The position numbers were made by a program, and so were the translations under genes. A stretch of 64,000 nt of DNA from Lonicera japonica (lineage: Eukaryota; Streptophyta; Magnoliopsida; Dipsacales; Caprifoliaceae). A model generated the notes under the pieces. That model searched no databases. It was not told where the DNA came from and saw nothing but the letters and a program-made list of their open reading frames with translations. Shown in pieces: positions 1 through 10,530 of the stretch. Every line of letters begins with the position of its first letter. The first letter of the stretch is position 1. The stretch spans positions 55,355,328 through 55,419,327 of the forward strand of contig CM038464.1 of NCBI GenBank assembly GCA_021464415.1, written 5' to 3'.

Positions 1-112
1 GAACCTTAACTATGTTATCTTTAATTTGCTTAACCCAAAGTTTGAACTTAAATTTTGAAAAGAGAAATATAGTTTATTGTTGTTGATTAGATAATTTCAA
101 AATTTTGTTTAC
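1..112. other. Left flank of the copia insertion
   Basis: AT-rich non-coding DNA with no gene seen. It ends with TTTAC at 108-112, which is repeated exactly at 6712-6716 and is the left copy of the retrotransposon target-site duplication. Confidence 0.6.
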
Positions 113-291
113 TGTTATAAAAGTATTATATGTGGATGTCCATAAGTAATATTGTGAAATACAATCCGTCCCACATTGATTTGTAGAGAAGTAAGGAGGC
201 CAGCTCTTAATATAAATAGAGCTAACCCCTACCCATATTGATTATCAGTTGAATAATAAGATTCTATCTTTCTCTCTCTATTATTTCAACA
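113..291 (+). repeat. 5' LTR (179 bp)
   Basis: It starts TGTTATAAAAG and ends TTTCAACA. By eye it differs from the 3' LTR at seven positions plus a one-base indel. A TATA box (TATAAATAG) lies at 211-219, bracketed by AGCTCT at 202-207 and AGAGCT at 218-223. A CT-rich stretch follows at about 269-280. The LTR is short for a plant copia element. Confidence 0.95.
211..219 (+). promoter_or_regulatory. TATA box of the 5' LTR
   Basis: TATAAATAG in the middle of the LTR is the expected core promoter of the element. The same box is conserved at 6631-6639 in the 3' LTR. It sits in the loop of a possible small hairpin formed by the flanking AGCTCT/AGAGCT. Confidence 0.6.
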
Positions 292-310
292 CGTTATCAG
301 TACGACTGCT
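292..310 (+). other. Primer-binding-site candidate
   Basis: The bases right after the 5' LTR read CGTTATCAGTACGACT. The core TATCAG is shared with the usual plant tRNA-iMet primer site, but the match is imperfect. It may use an internal part of the tRNA, or may have mutated. The position directly after the LTR is the main support. Confidence 0.45.
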
Positions 311-611
311 CTACAGTCAATTGGAGGCCATTGCGAAAGCAGGCCACCATAGTTAAACTTTTTTCCTTCTTCTTGAAGGAATTTTTTCCTTCTTCTTGAA
401 GGCCAGCCATTGCAAAAGCAAGCTATTATAGTTAATTTTTTTCCTTCTTGGAGGCTGTTCGAAAGAAGGGGCTGTTCAAAAGAAGGCGCGGTATTTTCTT
501 TTCATAAAGGTCAGATTTACGCTTGTCTTTTCTTTTATAATACTTTGATTATTACTGTTAAAAATTTTATTTGGTCTTTTATTATAGATTTAAATATTTT
601 ATTTCATAAAT

Positions 612-1290
612 AATTTGGACTTAAAGTTCCATAATCATTATTTAGGACCTGAAGATCCATGAATTATATTAGGGGCCTGAAGTTCTCTAATATTTATTTG
701 GAACTTGAAGTTCCATAATCATTATTCATGACCTGAAGATCCATGAATTATATTAGGGACCTGAAATTCCATAATCATTATTCATGACCTGAAGATCCAT
801 GAATTATATTAGAGACCTGAAGTTCTCTAATTTTTATTTGGAACCTGAAATTCCATAATCATTATCCTGGACCTAAAGATCCATGGATTGTATTAGGGAC
901 CTGAAGTTCGCTAATCTTTATTTGGAACTTGAAGTTTTACTAAAAATATACTTCAATAATTAAACCTGCAATTTTGATATTAACTTCGAGGCGTTAAATC
1001 TTAATTTTTTGTATTTACTTTAACTTAATAAGTTTTATCTAAATTGCATGTACATATGTGTGCGCTATTGTTTATTATACCCTTCTTCTTTTAACCTTAA
1101 TAATTAAACGACTGCAAATACAATGGATCAAAATAATGCCATATTTTACAAGCCTGAAGTCTTGATAGAACATGAAGTTCTATAAATTTTTTTATGAGCC
1201 CGAAGTCTCATATTCGTTTGTAAAGCAAGAACTTGAAGTTCTAAAATTTATAATGATAATGAAGTCTCATAATTCAAGAACCTGAAGTTC
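612..1290 (+). repeat. Degenerate ACCTGAAGTTC repeat array in the copia leader
   Basis: About 12 units, each some 28-30 bp and built on ACCTGAAG(T/A)TCC, run from 612 to 950. About six more degenerate units lie at 1150-1290. Alternate units read GAAGTTCCATAATC and GAAGATCCATGAATT. Several units are palindromic, for example GGAACTTGAAGTTCC at 700-714, so the leader RNA could fold into a series of hairpins. The array lies wholly inside the untranslated leader between the 5' LTR and gag. Confidence 0.85.
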
Positions 1291-1381
1291 TTATCCATGA
1301 AATTATAATTAGCCAAAAATATTTGACTTTATTGATCCTTTATTAGTAATTAATTTATAATAATTCTCTTTTGCAGTCATA

Positions 1382-2340
1382 ATGTCGAATATCACTAAAC
1401 TCGAATTTAAGACCCTTGAACTTAATGGCAATAACTACTTAAACTGGCAATTTGATGCTAAGCTTCATTTACTGCCAAAAATCTTGGTGATGCTATCGTG
1501 GAAGAAAATAAATTGTTCTCACATGACAAAGCCTCAGCTCTTATCTTCTTACGTCATCACATTCATAATGATTTAAAAAATGAGTATATGACTGAAAAAG
1601 ACCCGTTGGGTCTCTGGCAATCCTTGAAGGATAGATATGACCACCAAAAGTTGGTCATCTTGCTTAGCGCTCGTAATGAATGGATAAATCTACGATTCCA
1701 AGATTTTAAAATAGTGGTTGAATATAACTCTTCATTTTTCAACATTATTGCTCGCCTGAGATTATGCGGTGAAAAAGTTACTGAAAAGCAAATGATTGAG
1801 AATACTCTCTCCACTTTTCATGCCCAAAATGTGCTCCTACATCAGCAATATCGAGAGCATCGTTTCTCAACGTACGCTGAACTTGTAAGTTGTCTCCTAG
1901 TTGCAGAACAAAACAACAAAGTTCTAATAAAAAATCATAATTCTAGACCAACTGGTTCTAAGGCAATTCCTGAAGCAAATGCCAATTTTGGTCAGAATAG
2001 AGGCCGTGGAAACGGGCGTAATAATCCCCCCAAAAGAGGTGGATACAAGAACTCCTTCGAAAGAGGTGGACGCAATAATTACCCCAGCAGAGGTGGTTAT
2101 AAAGGTCAACGCAACAATACAAAATTCAAAAACCACCAAAGTGGTTTGGTAAGAAGAATGAGAACTAGAATAAGAATCAGAATCAAGATCAGAACCAGAA
2201 TCCACCAAATAATAATTACAATAAATGTGGAAAAGGCGGGCATTGGTCACGTGCTTGCCGTGCACCAAAGCATGTTGTGGATCAATACAATGCATCCATT
2301 AATGCTATGGAGACAAACTGGTTGGATGGGGAATAGAATG
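1382..2340 (+). pseudogene. copia gag (broken), with damaged zinc knuckle
   Basis: The first frame (from ATG 1382) encodes a gag N-terminus with LNGNNYLNW and KLHL, typical of the copia gag (UBN2-like) domain. Near 1480 the reading moves to another frame, which runs from 1498 to about 2150 with gag-like sequence ending in Gly/Arg/Asn-rich repeats. A second shift near 2150 places the zinc knuckle in a third frame at 2217-2258. There the CX2CX4HX4C pattern is recognisable (CGKGGHWSRAC), but the first cysteine is a Tyr codon, TAC, at 2217-2219. Gag would form the capsid and bind element RNA; here two frameshifts and the lost cysteine make it a pseudogene. Confidence 0.85.
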
Positions 2341-2342
2341 AC

Positions 2343-2679
2343 GTAAGTATATCAGCCACTGATATCATTAAACTGAAATGCAATTATTTTTTTTGAAAAT
2401 TATGATGGCAATCTTGTTACTAAGTTAAAGTTTGACAAGATGTTGGGAGCACCACCTAGCTAGGTCTAGAAGACCTAAATTATCACTACTTATTTTGTGC
2501 ATTTAAGCAGTTTTAGATATTTGATTATTTCATTATGTTTTAGGAATTATTATTTTATTTTGATATTTGTCACTTTTGGTTAGAAATTATAGTATGTTTT
2601 TATATTTATTATTACGATAAATTAATTGCTTTTATAATATGTTTGGGTTATTAAATAGTTTATAATATTTCTTTTAAAG
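2343..2679 (+). other. AT-rich gag-pol spacer, possible intron
   Basis: Between gag and protease lies a stretch very rich in A and T, without coding character after about 2455. It begins next to GTAAGT (2343) and ends with a pyrimidine-rich TTTCTTTTAAAG (AG at 2678-2679), just before ATG 2682. The splice-like ends suggest an intron that could let gag be made from a separate message. Some copia-like coding sense seems to persist up to about 2455, so the true donor could be different. Confidence 0.4.
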
Positions 2680-2681
2680 GT

Positions 2682-5600
2682 ATGGATTATAGAATGCATG
2701 ATACCGATGATAATTTTTGTCTAGTAGACAGTGGCACAACACATACTATATTGAAAAATCAAAAATTTTTCTTTGAATTAGTATTTAATACACGCAAAGT
2801 ATCCACCATAGCTGGACCTGCGCAAATAATTGAAACCTTCGGAAGAGCCCATGTGATGTTACCAAATGGTACCCACATATTTATCAGAGATGCATTATTC
2901 TCAAGCAGTTCCAGAAGAAACTTGCTTAGTTTTAAAGATATTAGAATGAATAGGTATCATATTGAAACGATAAGTGAAGGTAACAAAGAATTCTTATGCA
3001 TCACTACTAGTGCCGCGAGTCAGAACCTCCCTCTAGAAAAATTAAGTGCTTTATCCTCGGGTCTCTATTATATAACATTATCTAATGTTGAGTCACACTT
3101 AGTCATGAGCCAGAAGCTCAAGTCTAAAATACCGAACCTTAGTGATCCCAAGGCCTTAAGATTGTGACATGATAGATTAGGACACTCAGGGACAGCAATG
3201 TTGAGAAAGATAATAGATAACTCTTATGGGCACTCATTGGCAAACCATCAGCTGACCATACCAAGTGGATATTTTCATACCCCTTGTTCACAAGGTAAAC
3301 TCATCACAAAATCTTCGTTCCTTAAAATTTCTTCTGAAGCACCATCTTTTCTCCAAAGAATACATGGCGATATTTGTGGTCCTATAGATCCCCCAAGTGG
3401 ACCTTTTAGGTACTTTATGGTTTTAATTGATGCTTCCACCCGCTGATCAGATGTAAGCCTACTTCCTACTAGAAACATTGCTTGTCCACACCTATTGGCA
3501 AATATTATTAAACTTATGTCGCAATTCCCTGATCAACCTATTAAGTCTATAAGACTTACTAATGCAGCTGAGTTTACTTCTCAAGTTTTTGATGATTATT
3601 GTTTATCCATAGGGATAGAAGTTGAACACCCTGTCCCACATGTCCACACCCAAAATGGTTTAGCTGAATCTTTGATTAAGCATCTTCAACTTATTGTAAG
3701 GCCTTTACTCATGCAATCTAAGTTACCTGTTAGTGCCCGGGGACATACTATATTGCATGCATTAAAACTGATCAGACTTAGACCTACAGCCTATCACACA
3801 TTTTCTCCTGCACAACTAGTAACCGGTTTTCAACCAAATATATCACATTTGCATAAATTTGGTTATGCAGTTTATGTTCCTATTCCGCCTCCCCAGCGTA
3901 CTAAGATGGGCCCTCAACGATGATTAGGGATCTATGTATATTTTGATTCACCTTCCATTATTCCGTATTTAGAACCAATGACAGGAGATGTGTTTACTGC
4001 ATGTTTTGCAGATTGTCAATTTGATGAGACAATATTCTCGCCATTAAAGGGAGATAAGAAGGTTCCTGTAGAACTATCCGTTCCAGAAGAACGGTGAAAA
4101 ATATCGACGAATAATCTCACATTGTCTTATCTGGCCCCACGAACATTAGAATGTAAGAAAGAAGTACAAAGAATAGTACATTTGCAAAAAATTACAAATA
4201 AATTACCTGATGAATTTAATGATCCAGCGAATGTAATAAAATCACATGTGCCAACTATGAATACACCTGCCAGAATCAATGTCCTTAAAGGATAAAATAA
4301 AAATATGGTAGCTAATGAATTTGCGCCACGCTAGAAGCGTGGTAGACCTATAGGTTCCAAAGACTCAGTTCCCTGAAAAAGGAAGACTGAGCAATCATGC
4401 CCTAACAACACTCCTAGAGGTTTCCCATTTCACTCAAGAAAAGGTCATGGGAAAATTCACTCTCTTTAAGACCCCAGAAGAGGTCATTGTTTTAGAAAAA
4501 GTTTTTGAAGAGACTATAAAATCCCCTGAAGAGCCATTGGTACCAAATAATGAAAAGATCTCTATACTTTACACTTATTCGAGAGAGATGTGGAATAAAA
4601 ACAAAAAAGTCATCGATGACGTATTTGCATTTGCAGTAGCTATTGAAGTATCAAAGGGCAATGATAAAAATGATATAGAATCACGTACATTAAATGAATG
4701 TCAACAAAGAAAAGATTGGCCAAAATGGGAAATTGCCATTAAGGTAGAATTGAAGTCTCTAAATAAACGTGATGTATTTGGACCTATAGTTACAAATGGG
4801 TGTTTGTAAAGAAAATGAATGAGAAGAATGAAATCACACGATACAAGGCACGACTTGTGGCACAAGGTTTCCTGCGGAAACATGGGATTGATTATGATCA
4901 AACATATTCCCCTGTTATGGATGCAATAACTTTTAGATATCTGATAAGTTTAGCAGTTACTGAAAGCTTAGATATGAGACTCATGGATATTGTAACTGCT
5001 AATTTATACGGGGACTTAGACATAAACATATATATGAAAATCCCAGAAGGATTTACTTTGCCTGAAGCAAAGCCAAGAAGTATGTACTCGATACAACTAA
5101 GACGTTCACTATATGGCCTTAAGCAATCCAAAAGAATGTGGTACAATCGTCTTAGTCAGTATTTGTTTAAGGAATGATATGAAAACAATCTCATTTGCCC
5201 ATGTGTCTTCATAAAGAAATTCTTAAAAGGATTTTTTATAGTAGCAGTTTATGTAGATGATATTAATCTAATTGGGACTCAAAAAGAGCTCGAAAAAACT
5301 GCTAACTATTTGAAAAAGGAATTCGAAATGAATGACCTTGGAAAAACAAAATTCTGTCTAGGCCTGCAGATTGAGAGAAGCACTAGTGGAATATTAGTCC
5401 ATTAATCTAACTATATTGAGAATGTATTGAAATGTTTTGATATGGATAAAGCACATCCATTAAGCACTCCCATGGTTGTTCGGTCTTTAGATGTAAAGAA
5501 AGATCCATACCGTCCTAAGGAAGATGATGAAGAAGTATTAGGTCCTGAAGTACCATATTTAAGTGCGATTGGTGCCCTATTATATTTATCACAATGTACT

Positions 5601-6257
5601 AGGCCGGACATTTCCTTCTCTGTTAATTTGCTTGCTAGATATAGCTCAGCACCAACTAAACGACATTGGACTGGTGTCAAACATATCATCAGATATTTAC
5701 GAGAAACCGCAGATTTAGGCTTATTTTATTTACATAATTCTAATGGTTCTGAGTTAATAGGATATGTAAATTCAAAATATCTTTCTGATCCTCATAAGGC
5801 ACAATCTCAAACAGGTTATGTATTTCTTAGTGGTAATACTGCTATCTCTTGGCGATCCATTAAACAAACTTTAGTAACCACTTCTTCTAATCATTCTAAA
5901 ATTTTAGCTCTTCATGAAGTTAGTTGAGAATGTGTGTGGTTGAGGTCTCTAATCCATCATATTCGCAGTTCTTGTCAGTTGTCTTCTATTACAGATATTT
6001 TAAGTATTATCTATGAAGACAATGCAGTATGTATAGCACAAATTCAAGAAGGTTTCATCAAAGGTGACAAGACTAAATATATTTCACCTAAGTTCTTCTT
6101 CACTCACGAGCTTCAGAAGAATAAAGAGATTAAAGTCAAGCAAATCCGTTCCAGTGACAACTTAGCTGATCTGTTCACAAAGTCATTACTGAAGCCGATA
6201 TTCCAGAAGTTAGTTTATGATATTAGCATGCGTCGACTTTATAATCAAACTATATAA
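2682..6257 (+). pseudogene. copia pol: protease, integrase, reverse transcriptase, RNase H (broken)
   Basis: The aspartic protease active site is at about 2715-2730 (LVDSGTTHTI). The GAG-pre-integrase segment (HDRLGHSG) follows a stop at 3165. The integrase core begins at GDICGP near 3366. The second integrase catalytic Asp is replaced by Thr (ACT at 3558-3560), while the third acidic residue remains in NGLAE. Reverse transcriptase spans about 4700-5420, with the catalytic YVDD at 5250-5261. RNase H lies at about 5740-6230, where one catalytic Asp codon is now Asn (AAT 5769-5771) and one Glu codon is Lys (AAA 5898-5900). In-frame stops start at 3165, 3444, 3921, 4095, 4293, 4332, 4374, 5175, 5403 and 5925. 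Frameshifts lie between about 4377 and 4800. Confidence 0.95.
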
Positions 6258-6519
6258 ATGTTGTCATTAGGGAGAGTAAATAATCAGGAGGAGCATCCTG
6301 AAGTATGCTACCTAATATTTACACATTGCACTCTTTTTCCTTTAATTATGTTTTGTCCCATTGGATTTTCCTAGTAAAGGTTTTAACGAGGCAACATATT
6401 GTGCGTTTGACGCTAGTTCAATGATCCAGAAGAATGTTGTACTTTTTTTCCTTCACTTCGGTTTTTTCTTAGGAAGGTTTTAATGAGACAACTGTCATTG
6501 AATTATGGCATAATGGACA

Positions 6520-6531
6520 TTTAAGGGGGAG
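6520..6531 (+). other. Polypurine tract
   Basis: TTTAAGGGGGAG lies directly before the 3' LTR. This is the expected primer for plus-strand DNA synthesis of an LTR retrotransposon. Confidence 0.85.
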
Positions 6532-6711
6532 TGTTATAAAAGTATTATATGTGGATGTCCATAAGTAATATTGTGAAATACAATTTGTCCCACATTGATT
6601 TTGTAGAGAAATAAGGATGTCAGCTCTTAATATAAATAGAGCTAACCCCTACCCATATTGATTATCAGTTGAATAATAAGATTCTTTTTTTCTCTCTCTA
6701 TTATTTCAACA
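6532..6711 (+). repeat. 3' LTR (180 bp)
   Basis: It matches the 5' LTR from TGTTATAAAAG to TTTCAACA. By eye there are seven substitutions and one single-base indel, and most substitutions are C/T or G/A. It is followed by the TTTAC target duplication at 6712-6716. Confidence 0.95.
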
Positions 6712-6716
6712 TTTAC

Positions 6717-7060
6717 TTCCTATTTTATATTATTTAGTTATTGAGTCAAATTTCCCAAATTTACTAGCTTCTTTTACTTAAAAAAAATAATTAAATAAAT
6801 AAATCTTAAATTTTGTCTTATATCTAGTAATGCAAAAATTTAGGAATGTAATAAATCCAAATTGAAAAGTCAAAGAAGGACACGATTGTAAAATCTCCAC
6901 TATTGACTTTAAATTATAAAATCATTAATAATAATTCAAAATCACAATTATCCAATGGTTTGGACTAAAACTTAATTATTCAAACAGCTTGGGCTAAAAG
7001 CAAAATATTTCAAAAATCTTGGGCTAAAAACAAAAAGCCACCTTTTTTTTGGTTTAAGAG
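6717..7060 (-). mobile_element. Arm of a non-autonomous transposon related to 23821-25028
   Basis: On the minus strand, 7055 down to about 6930 reads like the left end of the insert at 23821: both carry GGC-TTTTTGT-TTTAGCCCA, then TTTTGC, AGCCC and ATTGGATAATT in the same order. The motif GGGCTAAAA is repeated twice (about 6991 and 7020). The far end of this copy was not found, so the copia element may have landed in or beside it. Confidence 0.35.
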
Positions 7061-10000
7061 GGTGTGCGGTTACAAACTTACAATGCAGCTTAACTTCGGT
7101 TAATAATTAAAATTATATAATAAGTAATTTAAAATATTTAATTGTTAAATATATAAAATACTATCGTGATATTCTTGTGGGTCAAATGGTATTCGAAGAA
7201 TTATCATTATAGTTAGCATATTGAATATAGGAAGCTTAAATTCCTATTTTATCATTGAATTTAAAGAACTTAATATACTATAAGGATCTTTCCATGAAAA
7301 TTTTAACATTAAAATTATCTAATTCGGAATAATACCGCAACTGATCGTGTAGTACTCGCCGTGAACAATACACATATATGATAGAATAGGGATGGGAAAT
7401 AAAATAATGCTTATCAAGAAAGACACCAAATATTACGCAGTTTAAGCAAATTGCCCCTAATTCATAGCAAGCCTTATTTCACTATTGAAATAATAACAAT
7501 ACAACATAAAGAATAAAAGATATATATACTCTCTTACCCTTACCCCGAGTAAACCCAATATCACTTTAGAAAATCAAAGTTTAGACAATAGAACTTCTCA
7601 CTAATAATTAGAATGCTCCCTATTTTATTGGTGCTTGACACATAAAAACATTCATAAGTTCTCTATTTCTATACAAAAAATCACCGTCTTCAAATTTGGT
7701 AACACCGTATAAATGGAATGAGAACTAATGACATTTTCCTTATATTAAAATAGTTGATTGGTAAAAAAAACTCTTGATCGCCAAGAAATTCGATAACTAA
7801 GAAAAATCTTATATTCCTTTATTTCGGTTTTTTTTTTCTCTTCCACCAATATTCTAACATATACTAGGCATAAGGAAACAAAGATTCTTGGAGAGATCCC
7901 ACACCCTTAAGGGTATTTTGGACCTCTAAAGATAACAGCACTTACTGATATATATGTATGACATACCTATTTGACAATATATACTTGGGCATGAAGTTAA
8001 ATGTGTTTGGAATTAGGATGCACAATCATGAATTTGTTCATAACAAACTCTTTCCCAAGCCTTACCTAGGTGTTTACCCCTCAATATATGATGAAACCAT
8101 TAATTGTAAGAATATTTGGGGAGGAACAGAACATAGTATTGAAAATGTAACTTGAGATTCTTGTAACTAGAAAGAATACAAAAATAGAGGGAGAAGGAAT
8201 ATTAAAACCATCAAGTAATAATAATTCCTACACAAGCTCCTCTCTAAGTTCTCACAACATAACAAGAGAAAAAAAAATGCAAAAAAGCAACCGTCAAGCG
8301 TTCATTATAGATGTATAAAGGAGGTGGAAGCATAGGCATGACTAGGCTTAATTTAGATAGTGGGGTTAGTCGAACCCACTTGAGTGATAAAAATAAAGGA
8401 GTAACATATAATATTTTTACTCTATAGCTTTGTGGTGTGTATTTGACATCCCACTTGATTTAAAAAAAAAACCATTAGCAGGATCAAATTTTAAAAATAA
8501 TAATATTAACAAATGTAACTTACACAAGACACTTTCTCCTTTGAATATGAAATTATAATTTATAGAAATTTTTTTGGCACATTATTTGTTGAATCCACTA
8601 ACAAAATTTTTTGGCTACGCCATTGGGTGGAAGCTAAAAATATCTCCTAGCTTGCCTAAAGGCTACGTACCAGTTTGCAAATATCAAGATCGATCTTGCG
8701 TGTGCTAGCTACTTGAAGCTGATTAATTGTTGATAAAAGCTGGTAGAAGCTACAATTTGTTTGCAAGAATGATTTGGCATCACTTGGGTTCGATTCTCTA
8801 TTCCATCAATGTTGTTAATTTCTGATGCTGTTCAAGATCGTTCCTTCCATAGGTTTGACCTTAATTAGCACAATACTTGATTTTTTTTGTCCTCCTTTTC
8901 TGCATTTATGGGCTTTCTTCTTGATTGCTTTTTCATCCCTTTAGCCTACAACTTCCTTGATTTGCGCATTTCCTTTTGTGCAGCTCTTTGCAATGCCTCT
9001 TCCTTTAATAGAACAACTTCTTTCGCATGGAAATGACTTGAAAAGGGCTTTATAGTACCATAATTGCCTTAAAGATTAATTAAGTATCTTGAGATTAGTT
9101 TGACGTGTTTAATATAAGTGCACTATAATGACTATCTATGAGCCAATAACTATCTACGAGTCAATATTTATTCCATAAAAGAGTATCAATCAATCATCTC
9201 CATGCTCTATTATATGCAATCAACAATTAAATGATGCAACGAATTGAAGTAGCTAGACTAAAACTGAATAAACATTTTAGGATATCTATCGCACCAATTG
9301 TTTACCTAATCCACTAATTTCACATCGTAGAGCTCGAATTTTGGGAGTGCAGAGTTCTCATGTCTACCAATCATCAAGTGAGGAGCTCTGCTAATTTCTC
9401 GTATATTTTGTACTCTGAATTTCATAATAGGTTGCAACGTGAGGCTAAGAGAAGAAATTAATTTTTCCTGATCCAAATATACTATATCACAATGAAATAA
9501 TTTGTTCAATGTAAATGTGTTTTAGGTACTCTAGGGCCGGCCTTAGCTATAGACGGCCCAAGCGGCCTATGGGGCCCAATTTTTCCAGGCCCATGTTACC
9601 ATGTACATATGTTACTTGGTTAATTAAATCTGTTTAGCGTTGGAAAGTAGTAATCTAAATGATTCTTGGTCCTGCAGTCGGCGGCTTGTGTAGTATAAGT
9701 TTTGTGTTGCGAATAATATAATTGTAAGTTCAAACTCTTTAATTGGACAGCATTAGAGTCAACACCCACCAGCAGCTTCTAATGTTAAATTTGTTTTTTA
9801 ATGAGATATTGAGTTTTTTTAGTTGAATAAAACTCGTATTTCATTTTTTGGTTTAAGTAATTAAATTCTGTAAGACCAAGAAATTTTACTTAACCCCCCT
9901 TCTTTGTTTTTTGTTGATTTTCATGTGTCGTCGTTATAATTTTTGTTTGTATACTCCTATATATAAAAACATATATATATAACGGCAAAAAGGCACGAGA

Positions 10001-10430
10001 AAATTTTCAAATCAATGTATATGTTACTTTTAGAAGATGGCCAGGTGAATTTGAGGATTTGTAGTTGAGCTATGACAAAATTGAAGTCGAAATTGTTTCA
10101 AGGGGCATCCAAAAGAATGCAGCGCGGACAACTTGAATGATCCGCCTAACTGACTAAAAGAATTAAGAATCTAATTTAGGTATATAAATAGACCATAACA
10201 AGGCCCAACAAGAGTGGATCCTATATTTTTTGGGGGGATGAGATAATGTAAATACTTTAGTTAGGCTGTATGGAGTAGCCTCTCCTCCCTAATTTGATTC
10301 ATTGGGAATTTTAGATTTGTTTTCTTACCTTAAAATCAAATGCTAAGTGAATATATGTACTGCTCGTATAAAAAATGTGTGTTACTGATGTTGATAATCA
10401 TGTCCATTTCACTCTTAATAAAATACTTAA
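7061..10430. other. Intergenic, no gene seen
   Basis: AT-rich DNA with only short open frames that match no family I recognise. A frame at 7958-8155 (65 codons) has no recognisable domain. At 9533-9600 a GC-rich patch contains the palindrome GGCCGGCC followed by GGCGGCC-like and GGGGCCC words, which resembles the end of a degenerate repeat; I could not find a partner end. Confidence 0.5.
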
Positions 10431-10439
10431 TAAACATTT

Positions 10440-10530
10440 GTGATTGTGGTTGTTTAAGTGGTACGGGGATTTTTTTATATTCAAAGTCATGAGTTTGAAT
10501 CTCTAGACAATTATTTTATTTGTTTTCTTA
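10440..10530 (+). repeat. Possible tRNA-derived SINE fragment
   Basis: GTTTAAGTGGTA resembles a pol III A box. About 45 bases on, GAGTTTGAATCTC resembles a B box. There is no tRNA fold and no clear tail, so this is a weak call based on box spacing. Confidence 0.25.

Larger units (their letters stand above)
113..6711 (+). mobile_element. Ty1/copia LTR retrotransposon, complete in structure but coding-dead
   Basis: The element has near-identical terminal repeats at 113-291 and 6532-6711, each starting TG and ending CA. It is flanked by a perfect 5-bp target duplication, TTTAC, at 108-112 and 6712-6716. Behind the left LTR are a primer-binding-site candidate and a long repeat-rich leader. Then come gag, protease, integrase, reverse transcriptase and RNase H remnants in that order, which is the copia order because integrase precedes reverse transcriptase. 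A polypurine tract abuts the right LTR. The pol part stays largely in one frame (codon starts at multiples of 3 in window coordinates) but carries about ten in-frame stops and some frameshifts, so no functional polyprotein can be made. Structure and domain order make the class secure. Confidence 0.97.

Noticed and set aside
612..950. Regular repeats considered as a CRISPR array
   Set aside because: There are no unique spacers, the repeats are contiguous and degenerate, the host is a plant, and they lie in a retrotransposon leader.
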